A DNA stretch of 64,000 bases from Gammaproteobacteria bacterium (GTDB lineage: Bacteria > Pseudomonadota > Gammaproteobacteria > Burkholderiales > Rhodocyclaceae), in contig JARFTZ010000032.1 of the NCBI GenBank assembly GCA_029289235.1, positions 1 to 64,000 on the forward strand, read 5' to 3'. Position 1 is the stretch's first letter, and every line of letters starts with the position of its first letter. Below are positions 1 to 7,791 of this stretch, piece by piece. The position numbers and the translations under genes are program-made. Under the pieces are notes generated by a model that worked only from the letters and a program-made list of their open reading frames with translations, had not been told where the DNA came from and did not search any database.

Positions 1-56
1 TGCTTGAACTCTTCCCGGTGATACCGCCTGCGCCGTATCGGTTTCTGTATTTCCAT
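1..56 (-). CDS. IS66-type OrfA (TnpA-like) N-terminus, partial
   Basis: Only the first 18 codons are inside the window: from the ATG at 56 they read MEIQKPIRRRRYHREEFK. A basic stretch followed by H-x-E-E-F-K is how the small helix-turn-helix OrfA proteins of IS66 elements usually begin. The start lies about 85 bases inside the element end, as expected for the first gene of such an element. An ATG at 72 opens a different frame and gives a less transposase-like peptide. The 3' part of the gene is missing because the window ends. Confidence 0.5.
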   Translation of the reverse strand, partial: MEIQKPIRRRRYHREEFK

Positions 57-57
57 C

Positions 58-92
58 GATCGTGTCCACCATGTTTTCTAGCGGACACGATC
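58..92. repeat. Perfect 10-bp inverted repeat in the IS leader
   Basis: GATCGTGTCC at 58-67 and GGACACGATC at 83-92 are perfect inverted copies separated by 15 bases. They lie between the element end and the OrfA start, so on the minus strand they would form a hairpin in the transposase mRNA leader just before the start codon. Such a structure could limit translation of transcripts that read in from outside, but that role is inference. Confidence 0.6.
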
Positions 93-136
93 TTCCCGGT
101 CTAAACCCTCAATTCATAGATGACTTCGCCGGGGGC

Positions 137-817
137 TTACAGATCGTTGAAACACAGGCGCGACGTTGGTTGGATTACCCGTTGATGTGCATCATTCATC
201 GGGAATCGCCAGCCATAGATTCGTCCCGATCGACCATAGGCAATGACATCATGGCCCGCGATTTCGTCCACAGTTCGAGGCGCTCCGCGAGTTTCAACGT
301 AGCTTGGCGCGGCGCAGACTGTCATGGAGTACGAGGCGATGCGACGGGCAAGTAGACTGGTACTACTCTCCAGAGGTCCGTTGCGTATCACCAGGTCGAA
401 GTCATCTTCTTGCACGTTGACAAGACGGTCGTTGAAGTCGAGTTCCAGGGCCAACTCCGGATGGTGTAGTGCCAGATTCGCCAGCACCGGTGCCACGCAA
501 CTCCGCCCGAACAATACGGGCATGGAAACACGCAATCGGCCACTCACGCTTTTTCGTCCAGAATCGATCATCGATTTTCCTGTGCGGATTTCCTCCAAAG
601 CGCGCGAGCAGCGTTCGTAGAATAGTTGGCCGTCCTCGGTCAGGCTCTGGCTACGGGTAGTCCTGTGAAACAGGAGAACACCGAGGCGGGCCTCCAGTTT
701 CGCCACAGTCTTACCGACGGCCGAACGAGATAAATTCAAGCGCGCCGCAGCCGCAGAAAATCCGCCTGAATTTACCGCCTCCACAAAGACTGCGATTCCT
801 GCCAAGTCATCGTTCAT
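137..817 (-). pseudogene. LysR-family transcriptional regulator, 3' end cut off by the IS insertion
   Basis: The start at 817 gives an N-terminal winged helix-turn-helix of LysR type (residues about 1-60: FSAAAARLNLSRSAVGKTVA) followed by the beginning of the periplasmic-binding-like effector domain. The frame stops after 226 residues, whereas the family is normally about 300. It ends in CFNDL, a place where LysR effector domains usually continue into a further helix. The stop TAA is made by the IS terminus at 137-139. A longer start at 868 is possible but adds a non-conserved tail. The gene is divergent from the dehydrogenase gene starting at 935 and probably once regulated it. The truncated product may still bind DNA but is unlikely to sense its ligand normally. 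Confidence 0.8.
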
Positions 818-934
818 CGGCTCAATTGTAGAACTTTTAGATACATTCGTAGTTAACATTATCGCCACTGTCGCCTCCAGGGCAATGTTACTGTTATTTT
901 CCCTGCCGGAATCGGCACTGCTTTGGAGATGAGC

Positions 935-1960
935 ATGAGCAAGTTGATGAAATACTGGACGATGGATGCGATTGGGCGAGATCGCCTCTCATTGGCAACA
1001 ACGGAGGTTCCTCGCCCTGGGGTGAGCGAAGTTCTGGTTAAGGTTTCCGCAGTTTCACTCAATTATCGAGACAAGCTGGTAATCGAAACGGGCATGGGTT
1101 TGTCGCTGGCTTTCCCCTTTGTGCCGGGATCAGATATGTCTGGCGTAGTCGAAGCAGTTGGTGCTGCTGTTACCCGTTTCAAACCGGGAGACAGAGTAAT
1201 CTCGACCTTCGCCCCCGATTGGGTGGACGGCCTCAATGTCGGCAATGCGCGTCAGCCGCCTTCTAAGACCCTTGCGGGCTTCTACCCCGGCGTTCTTTCG
1301 GAGTACGTTTGCTTTTCCGAAGAGTGGTTATCGGCAGCCCCCCATAGTCTTGACGATGATGAAGCTAGTACTTTGCCCTGCGCGGCACTGACCGCTTGGT
1401 CTGCGTTGGCTGAACGAAGCATTGTGCGTCCAGATCAGATTGTCGTCGTGCATGGCACTGGCGGCGTCGCGCTGTTCGGTCTACAGATCGCCAAAGCCCA
1501 AGGGGCGCGCGTGATCGTTGTCTCCGGAAGTGACGAAAAGATTGCCAGAGCAAAGACTCTCGGTGCGACACACGGAGTCAATCGCCAGACAGAAGACTGG
1601 GTTGAGGCAGTCTATCAGCTTACGGACAATCGTGGCGCTGACCATATTCTGGAGACCATCGGTGGAACCCATCTTGGTCAGTCGATCAAAGCTGCGGCTG
1701 TTGGCGGGCACATTTCGGTGATTGGTGTATTTGATGGTTTCGAGATATCCGGTCCTGTCGGCCCGCTGATGCTGAAAGGGGTAACGATACAGGGCATCGG
1801 TGTTGGTCATCGCCGAGCGCTGGAAAATCTCACGAATGCTATCGACCAGCACAAGATCAAGCCCGTGATTGATGCATGCTATGCATTCGCTGATTTGCCG
1901 GTCGCCCTGAATCACCTTGATCGCGGGGCATTCGGCAAGATTGTTGTAAGAATTGCGTAA
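935..1960 (+). CDS. NAD(P)-dependent alcohol dehydrogenase-like protein (MDR superfamily)
   Basis: A 341-residue medium-chain dehydrogenase/reductase. The N-terminal GroES-like domain contains the PGVSEVLVKVSAVSLNYRD segment and the FPFVPGSDMSGVVEAVG motif. The Rossmann domain has VHGTGGVALFGLQIAKAQGA, the nucleotide-binding glycine motif. The catalytic zinc cysteine and the structural four-cysteine lobe are not evident, so it resembles the quinone-oxidoreductase/zinc-independent branch; the substrate cannot be read from sequence. The start at 935 is chosen because GGAG at 925-928 is correctly spaced; 929 and a TTG at 923 are alternatives. It is divergent from the truncated LysR gene, a common regulator-target arrangement. 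Base composition is visibly less GC-rich than that of the core genes to the right. Confidence 0.85.
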   Translation: MSKLMKYWTMDAIGRDRLSLATTEVPRPGVSEVLVKVSAVSLNYRDKLVIETGMGLSLAFPFVPGSDMSGVVEAVGAAVTRFKPGDRVISTFAPDWVDGLNVGNARQPPSKTLAGFYPGVLSEYVCFSEEWLSAAPHSLDDDEASTLPCAALTAWSALAERSIVRPDQIVVVHGTGGVALFGLQIAKAQGARVIVVSGSDEKIARAKTLGATHGVNRQTEDWVEAVYQLTDNRGADHILETIGGTHLGQSIKAAAVGGHISVIGVFDGFEISGPVGPLMLKGVTIQGIGVGHRRALENLTNAIDQHKIKPVIDACYAFADLPVALNHLDRGAFGKIVVRIA

Positions 1961-2151
1961 ACATGGTCGTTTATTTGAAGCCATGCCGCAGCAGATGTCC
2001 GGTGGGTGCGTTTGACGGAACACAAAACCTGAGCAGGTCTCTCACGTCGGGTATATGGTGACATGTTCGAACGGCTCCATTCTGCAGTATTGCCGGCGTA
2101 GAAATTGGTGGGGTGAACGACCGGCATGGCCGATAACCGCCCCGACAGCTG

Positions 2152-3813
2152 TCAGCCTTCACGCAGCGCCCGGCGCAAAATCTTGCCGATGTTCGTCTTC
2201 GGCAACTCGTCGCGGAACTCGACCTGCGTCGGCACTTTGTAGCGCGTCAGGTTCGCCCGGCACAGGGCGATCAACTGCTCGGCCGTCAGCGATGGTTCCC
2301 GGCGCACGACGAACAGCTTCACCGCCTCGCCGGTCTTCGCGTCGGGCACGCCGATGGCCGCCACGTCGGCAACGCCGGGATGCATTGCCGCCACCTCTTC
2401 CACCTCGTTGGGATAGACGTTGAAGCCCGAAACCAGGATCAGGTCCTTCTTGCGGTCTACCAGGCGCAGATAGCCGTCACCGTTCATGGCCACCAGGTCG
2501 CCAGTGCGCAGGAAGCCGTCGGGGGTGAAAACAGCGGTCGTTTCGGCCGGCTGGTTGTAGTAGCCCTTCATCACCTGCGGCCCGCGCACGCAGAGCTCCC
2601 CCGTTTCCCCGAGCGGCACGTCGTTGCCGTCGTCATTACGGATCACCACGTCGGTCGACGGCACGGGCAGACCGATCGCGCCGTTGTATTCGGGCAGGTC
2701 GATCGGATTGACAGTCACCGCCGGCGAGGTCTCGGTCAGGCCGTAGGCTTCGATCAGCGCCTTGCCGGTCAATGCCTTCCAGCGTTCGGCGACCGGTTTC
2801 TGCACCGCCGTCCCGCCGCCGAGCGAGACTTTCAGGCGCGAGAAGTCGAGCCGGCGAAAGCGCTCGTCATTGAGCAGGGCGTTGAACAGCGTGTTGACCC
2901 CGGTGACGATGGTGAATGGATGACGCGCCAGTTCGGCGACGAACGCCGGGATGTCGCGCGGATTGGTGATCAGCAGGTTGGTCGCGCCGACGCGGATCAT
3001 CAGGAAGCAGTTCGCGGTCATCGCGAAGATGTGATACAGCGGCAGCGCCGTGACGATCAGTTCACCGTCATCGGTCACCACCGAGCGCACCCAGGCGTGC
3101 GCCTGCAGCAGATTGGCCAGCATGTTGCCGTGCGTCAGCATCGCCCCCTTGCTGACGCCCGTCGTGCCGCCGGTGTATTGCAGGAAGGCGATATCGTCGC
3201 GCGTCACCGTCACCGGTTCGAAGCGATGGCGCGAGCCGGCGGAAAGGCAGTCGCGGAAGTCCGTACACGCTTCCAATCGCCAGGCCGGCACCTTGCGCAG
3301 GACGTGCTTGACGAAAAAGTTGATCGCCGGCCCCTTGGGAAAACCGAGCATGTCGCCGAGCCGCGCCATCACCACGTGCCGGATCGCCGTCCCCGGCAAC
3401 GCCTGTTCGAGGGTGTGGGCGAAGTTTTCCAGGATGACGATGGTTTCCGCGCCGGAATCGGCCAGCTGATGCTGCAGCTCGCGGGCCGTGTACATCGGGT
3501 TGCAATTCACCACGACACAGCCGGCACGCAGGGCGCCGAACATGCAGACGGGGTATTGCAGGAGATTCGGCAGCATGATCGCCACGCGCGAACCACGCGG
3601 CAGTTTCAGTACGGATTGCAGGTAGGCGGCGAACCGGCGCGAGGCTTCGTCCAGTTGGCCGTAGGTCAGCGAGGCGCCCATGTTGAGGTAGGCCACGCGC
3701 TCGCTGAAACGCGCCACGCTGCGTTCGAGCAGATCGACCAGCGACCCATATTCGCCCGGATCGATCTCCACGGGGATGCCGGGCGGGTAGCTCTTCAGCC
3801 AGATTTTTTCCAT
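2152..3813 (-). CDS. fadD: Long-chain fatty acid--CoA ligase (AMP-forming)
   Basis: A 553-residue adenylate-forming enzyme that activates fatty acids to acyl-CoA through an acyl-AMP intermediate, for beta-oxidation or lipid synthesis. The AMP-binding P-loop motif is YTGGTTGVSKGAMLTH around residues 210-225. Later motifs include EAYGLTETSP, the LRTGDLVAMNGDGYLRLVDR adenylation motif and the hinge DRKKDLILVSGFNVYPNEVE. The C-terminal catalytic lysine lies in LPKTNIGKILRR. Length is typical for FadD. The ATG at 3813 overlaps the addA stop as TGATG; a GTG one codon upstream (3816) is also possible. The overlap suggests co-transcription at the end of the addB-addA direction. Confidence 0.93.
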   Translation of the reverse strand: MEKIWLKSYPPGIPVEIDPGEYGSLVDLLERSVARFSERVAYLNMGASLTYGQLDEASRRFAAYLQSVLKLPRGSRVAIMLPNLLQYPVCMFGALRAGCVVVNCNPMYTARELQHQLADSGAETIVILENFAHTLEQALPGTAIRHVVMARLGDMLGFPKGPAINFFVKHVLRKVPAWRLEACTDFRDCLSAGSRHRFEPVTVTRDDIAFLQYTGGTTGVSKGAMLTHGNMLANLLQAHAWVRSVVTDDGELIVTALPLYHIFAMTANCFLMIRVGATNLLITNPRDIPAFVAELARHPFTIVTGVNTLFNALLNDERFRRLDFSRLKVSLGGGTAVQKPVAERWKALTGKALIEAYGLTETSPAVTVNPIDLPEYNGAIGLPVPSTDVVIRNDDGNDVPLGETGELCVRGPQVMKGYYNQPAETTAVFTPDGFLRTGDLVAMNGDGYLRLVDRKKDLILVSGFNVYPNEVEEVAAMHPGVADVAAIGVPDAKTGEAVKLFVVRREPSLTAEQLIALCRANLTRYKVPTQVEFRDELPKTNIGKILRRALREG

Positions 3814-6800
3814 CACTCGACCTCGATCAGCGTCGCATCGGCGAACAGCAGTGCCGCGCGCACCGGCATCTGCGGAAAGACGCGCACCACGGCAGCGCGG
3901 TAGGCGGCCATCTGGGTGCGATATTCCGGCAGCCGCGCCGTGTCGCCGCCCGAACTCTTGTAGTCGAGGACCCAGACCGCGTCGTCGAGTTCAACCAGCC
4001 GGTCGACGCGCTGCAAGTTCCCCGCGCCGTCGGCGAGCTCGACCTCGTTCCACGCGCGCCGGTAACGTTGCGGGTCGAAAAACGCCGCCAGATGGCCGGC
4101 GGCGAGGAGTCGCTCGGCGACGGGCAGCACGCGCCGATACTCCGCGTCCGCAAAGCCCAGCGCTGTCCACCAGTCGGCATCGTCGGCCACGCCTTCGGTG
4201 CGGCGCTCCAGCAAGGCGTGCAGCAGGATGCCGAAACGCGCGGCGGCGTCCGGTGGCGTGCGCCGTTCGCCGACTGCGGGCAAGGGCACGGAGGCAACGC
4301 CATCGATCGCGCCTGGCAAATCCTCCGTAACCACCGCAACCGTCGGCAGATCGTCGCCGTAAGCGAGTTCCGCGTCCAGTTTCTCCAGTGCCGCCTGCAG
4401 CCGGCGATACGGAGTCTCGCCACGCTCCTTGCTGCTTTCGCAACCGCTGGCGATGAACACCTGCCGTGCGCGGGTGATCGCCACGTAGAGAAGATTCAGT
4501 TCCTCGCGCCGAGCCGCGGCCGCTTCAGCGTCGAACAGCGGCTGCCGCGCCGCGCCGCGATCGGCCTGGCGTCCGTAGAAAGACAGATGACACGGCGCCG
4601 GCGCGTCTGGCGACCAGTCGACGAGTACGTCCCACGCCTCGCCGTTGCGCGACGACTCGTTGGCGCCGAGCAGCCAGACGATCGGCGCCTCCAGCCCCTT
4701 GGCGCCGTGGATGGTCAGGATGCGCACGCGCCCGGCATCGGCCTGCTCCGCGGCGATCTCGCCCTCGTCCGGCGCGTCGTTGGCATCGGCGTCGCGCAGG
4801 TCGCGCAGCTCGTCGATGAAGCGCGGCAGGCTCGGATAGCGCCCGCCGTCGATGTCGAGCGCCAGTTGCAGCAAGGCACGCAGATTGGCCTCGACACCGG
4901 CCGCCATCGCCGCCGGGACGGCGCTGCGATAGCGCGCCAGCACCTCGCCCTGATGGAAGACGCGGTCGAGCAGATCGTGCGCCGGCAAGCGCCCGGCGAC
5001 GGCCAGCCACTCGCCGAGCAGCCGTGCCGCCCGCGCCAGCCGGGCCGTCGTTGCGTCACCGGCCGCCACGCCGAGCAACCGCTGCCACCACGCCCCTTCC
5101 GGGCGCGTGGCGAGAACGAGCAGTTCCTCGTCGCTACAGGCGAACAGCGGCGAGCGCAGCGCGTGCGCCAGTTTCAGGTTGTCGGCCGGCGTGACGAGGA
5201 ATTCGAGCAGCGCCACCATGTCGCGCACTTCCAGCGCCGCCAGCAGGCCGCCGCGCGAGCCGGCGTCGAACGGGATGCCGGCTGCCGAAAGCGCGCGCTC
5301 GTAGCCGGCGAGATGCGTGCGCGAACGCACCAGCAGCATGATGTCGCCGAAGCGCGCCGGGCGGCGCACGCTCGTCCCGTCCGCCCCCTTCGCGTCGATC
5401 TGCCAGGCCTCGCCGCCGCGCCCGACGATCGCGTTGATCCTCGCCGCCAGCGCCTCCGCCTCGCGGGCGCGGCGCAGGTCTTCCGGCTCGACATCGGGCT
5501 CGGTCAGCGGATCGCGCAAGCCGACGCGCGCTGGCGCTTCTTCCGCGCGCGCTTCCGCCGCTTCGTCCACGACAGCGTGACCGAACAACGGCAACAGTTC
5601 GACCCGTCCCGGCAGGTTCCCGGCCAGCGAGGCCTGCGCGCGGAACGGCGCGAACTCGGGCACGCCGAGAAACAGCGCGTTCACGACATCAATCACCGGT
5701 TTCGCGTTGCGCCGCGTCACGTCCTGCTCGCAGCGCACGGCATTGAACTCGCGCTCGAGGAAATCGGCGGCGACGGCAAACAGCCGCGGCTCGGCGCGAC
5801 GGAAGCGGTAGATCGACTGCTTGGGATCGCCGACGAGGAAGACGCCCGGCCGCGCCGTGTCGGAATACGCCGCCAGCCAGGCGAGCAGGATCTGCCATTG
5901 CAGCGGGTTGGTATCCTGGAACTCGTCGAGCAGCACGTGCTTGTAGCGCGCGTCGAGCCGCGCCTGCAGGAACGCCGCCGTCTCGTCGTCGCGCAGCAGT
6001 TGCAGCACTCGCCACTCGGCATCGACAAAATCGATCTGGCGCCGCGCCTGCTTGAAGGCATCGACGTGCGCCAGGAAGGCGGCGAAGACGGCGCAAGCCT
6101 GCCGGTTGAAGGCCAGGATGCGCTCGGCGGTCTGCCGCTCCAGGCAGGCGATCACCCGCGCGCCGAGCTGCGCATGCAATTCGAGGAAGCGCTCCGCGCC
6201 GGCCGGAGTGAAACGCTTGTCGAGCGCCTTGCTCGCCTTTCGCGCCCGCAGGGTGTTCTCCTTGGTCAACAGCACGGCGCGCAGGCCCTCGAACGCCTCC
6301 TCGTCATTCCGGCGCACGCCGGAATCCAGCACGGCGCGCAAGCCCCCGGCGACATCCTGGTCGGTCTTCAGGTCGCTCTGTTCGAGAAAGCCGAGATAGG
6401 CGTGAAAGTCCAGCGCCCAGCCCTCGGCAAAAAACCCGGCGAGCGCCTCGCCCGGCTCGCCCGCGTCGAGTTGGTCGCGCAGCGCGGCGATGACCTGCCC
6501 GGCGACATCCGCCGCCGCATCGCCGAAGGCCAGCCATTCGCTGCGCCGATCGAGCGCGCGGCGGATCAGCCGGCGCGTCGACTCAAGCCCGGCGTCGTCG
6601 AGCAGACCGACGAAGGCCTGCGTCGCTTCATCCTCCGGTTTCTTGGCGAGTGTGGCGGCGAACGACTGCCAGAGCTCGTCGAACAGCCGCGAGTCGGCAT
6701 CGACCAGCGTCGCTCCGGCGAGGTTGGCCGACAGCGGCGCGGCGTCGACGAGTTGCAGGAACCAGCCGTGGAAGGTGTTGACCGTCAGCGCCGGCTGCGC

Positions 6801-7127
6801 CGCCAGCACGCGCTCGTACAGCCCGCGCGCGACGCGCAGCGCATCGCGGTCCGGCGCAACGCCGCGCTCGTCGAGGAAGCCCGCCACCTGCGTGTCGCTG
6901 CCGGTCGCCAGCAAATGCAGCCAGTCGACGACGCGTTCCTCGATCTCGCGCGCGGCCTTGCGCGTGAAGGTGATCGCCAGGATCTCGCCGGGCGCCACGC
7001 CGGCCAGCAGCAAGCGCACGATGCGCGAAGCGAGCAGCCAGGTCTTGCCGCTGCCGGCACAGGCCTCGACAACGACGCTGCGCGCCGGATCGAGCGCCTG
7101 CCGGATCAGGCTTGAAGAATTTGTCAC
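3813..7127 (-). CDS. addA: AddA-type double-strand break repair helicase-nuclease
   Basis: A 1104-residue UvrD-superfamily helicase fused to a C-terminal PD-(D/E)XK nuclease. With AddB it resects double-strand DNA ends and prepares 3' tails for RecA, the counterpart of RecBCD. Visible helicase motifs are Walker A EACAGSGKTW (residues 21-30), ITFTRKAAREIEER, Walker B DEFQDTNPLQWQ, VGDPKQSIYRFRRAEP, the motif V segment LTIHGAKGLEAPIV and motif VI LLYVAITRARQ. The nuclease shows RVDRLVEL followed by VWVLDYKSS. The start is a GTG at 7127. An in-frame palindromic repeat and an 18-bp duplication lie at 6270-6344. The partner addB is upstream but separated by an inverted EF-hand gene. Confidence 0.93.
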   Translation of the reverse strand: MTNSSSLIRQALDPARSVVVEACAGSGKTWLLASRIVRLLLAGVAPGEILAITFTRKAAREIEERVVDWLHLLATGSDTQVAGFLDERGVAPDRDALRVARGLYERVLAAQPALTVNTFHGWFLQLVDAAPLSANLAGATLVDADSRLFDELWQSFAATLAKKPEDEATQAFVGLLDDAGLESTRRLIRRALDRRSEWLAFGDAAADVAGQVIAALRDQLDAGEPGEALAGFFAEGWALDFHAYLGFLEQSDLKTDQDVAGGLRAVLDSGVRRNDEEAFEGLRAVLLTKENTLRARKASKALDKRFTPAGAERFLELHAQLGARVIACLERQTAERILAFNRQACAVFAAFLAHVDAFKQARRQIDFVDAEWRVLQLLRDDETAAFLQARLDARYKHVLLDEFQDTNPLQWQILLAWLAAYSDTARPGVFLVGDPKQSIYRFRRAEPRLFAVAADFLEREFNAVRCEQDVTRRNAKPVIDVVNALFLGVPEFAPFRAQASLAGNLPGRVELLPLFGHAVVDEAAEARAEEAPARVGLRDPLTEPDVEPEDLRRAREAEALAARINAIVGRGGEAWQIDAKGADGTSVRRPARFGDIMLLVRSRTHLAGYERALSAAGIPFDAGSRGGLLAALEVRDMVALLEFLVTPADNLKLAHALRSPLFACSDEELLVLATRPEGAWWQRLLGVAAGDATTARLARAARLLGEWLAVAGRLPAHDLLDRVFHQGEVLARYRSAVPAAMAAGVEANLRALLQLALDIDGGRYPSLPRFIDELRDLRDADANDAPDEGEIAAEQADAGRVRILTIHGAKGLEAPIVWLLGANESSRNGEAWDVLVDWSPDAPAPCHLSFYGRQADRGAARQPLFDAEAAAARREELNLLYVAITRARQVFIASGCESSKERGETPYRRLQAALEKLDAELAYGDDLPTVAVVTEDLPGAIDGVASVPLPAVGERRTPPDAAARFGILLHALLERRTEGVADDADWWTALGFADAEYRRVLPVAERLLAAGHLAAFFDPQRYRRAWNEVELADGAGNLQRVDRLVELDDAVWVLDYKSSGGDTARLPEYRTQMAAYRAAVVRVFPQMPVRAALLFADATLIEVE
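6270..6344 (-). repeat. Palindromic repeat inserted in frame in addA, flanked by an 18-bp duplication
   Basis: The 9-bp arms ATTCCGGCG (6306-6314) and CGCCGGAAT (6317-6325) form a perfect palindrome within GTCATTCC...GGAATCCAG (6303-6329). This sequence type is dispersed between genes in many beta- and gammaproteobacteria. On the coding strand it reads LDSGVRRND. The sequence coding for GLRAVL occurs on both sides, at 6327-6344 and 6270-6287, with 17 of 18 bases identical and a spacing of exactly 57 bases (19 codons). The insert therefore keeps the addA frame open and looks like a repeat insertion with a target or local duplication. It falls around residues 262-286 of AddA, outside the helicase motifs. 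Confidence 0.75.
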
Positions 7128-7453
7128 TGATGATCGCTCCGCTGTTTCACTTCGTCACATTGTCGCCATTCTCCACGAAGCCCGGACCGTCGGGCAATGC
7201 GGCAAAGGCAACGGTCCTGTTGCCAGGCGACGACAGCCTTGCCGCGCGGGGTATCAACGATCGACCCGCTTGCCGACCGCCCAACGTCGCCGCGACACGA
7301 CACCTTCGCCCCGAGAATATCCGGAATAAAACCCTAACCGACTGATTGCAAAGGAAACAATTAACCTGGCATGGCACATGCAAAGGCACCGGTCGGAGGC
7401 CATGGCCCCGCGCGGGACAGGCAGCCTTCTTTTTTCATTTCTGGAGATTTACC
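7128..7453. other. Intergenic region between addA and the EF-hand gene
   Basis: About 326 bases with no convincing gene. It must hold the promoter of the plus-strand EF-hand gene; an AT-richer stretch around 7315-7365 (GGAATAAAACCC and AACAATTAAC) is the most promoter-like part, but no clear -35/-10 pair was found. On the minus strand it is the upstream region of addA, whose GTG start lies at 7127, so addA may have its own promoter here. Nothing else recognisable is seen. Confidence 0.5.
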
Positions 7454-7744
7454 ATGCGGAATCAAATCAAACAGCAACTCGGCCCGATCATCGTCTGCGC
7501 CCTGATCGCCGCTGCCGTTCTCCTGGCGTTCGTTCCACATTCCCAGGCGCAGAACGCCCCAGCGACCGCCGCGCCGACGGGACAGGCCAGCTTCTCCGTA
7601 CTGGACGTCAATCAGGATGGAGCCATCGACAAGAAGGAAGCAGCTGCCAGCGCGGCGGTAGCCAAAGTGTTCGACGTCGCCGACGCAAACAAGGACGGCG
7701 TTCTTTCGCCGGAGGAATATGCCAAGGCGGCGACGGCGAAATAA
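7454..7744 (+). CDS. Small exported EF-hand protein
   Basis: A 96-residue protein with an N-terminal hydrophobic export signal (residues about 10-33, ending PHSQAQNA) and two EF-hand calcium loops, DVNQDGAIDKKE and DANKDGVLSPEE. Both loops have the acidic ligand positions 1, 3, 5, 9 and 12 largely filled, so Ca2+ binding is likely. The location would be periplasmic or membrane-anchored. The start at 7454 has GGAG ten bases upstream and removes an implausible basic extension. The gene stands alone on the plus strand between addB and addA, which read the other way, and so interrupts a locus that is usually contiguous. Its specific role is unknown. Confidence 0.85.
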   Translation: MRNQIKQQLGPIIVCALIAAAVLLAFVPHSQAQNAPATAAPTGQASFSVLDVNQDGAIDKKEAAASAAVAKVFDVADANKDGVLSPEEYAKAATAK

Positions 7745-7791
7745 TGAGTCCTGGCCCGGGTCGGCGTCACGAACCCCGATCCGGGGCACGC

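Larger units (their letters stand above)
1..140 (-). mobile_element. End of an IS66-family insertion sequence (continues beyond the window)
   Basis: Read on the minus strand, the sequence starting at position 140 begins GTAAGC and continues CCCCGGCGAAG, which matches the GTAA-type terminal inverted repeat known for IS66-family elements. The LysR reading frame changes to unrelated sequence exactly at this point, and an OrfA-like start follows about 85 bases inside. The rest of the element lies to the left of base 1, so neither the second inverted repeat nor the expected 8-bp target duplication (which would be 141-148) can be checked. Family assignment rests on the terminus and the first residues of OrfA. 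Confidence 0.7.

Noticed and set aside
4068..7115. A 1015-codon open frame on the plus strand opposite addA
   Set aside because: It is the antisense of a well-supported helicase-nuclease gene; its product is rich in arginine, glutamine and alanine without motifs, as expected from high-GC antisense frames.
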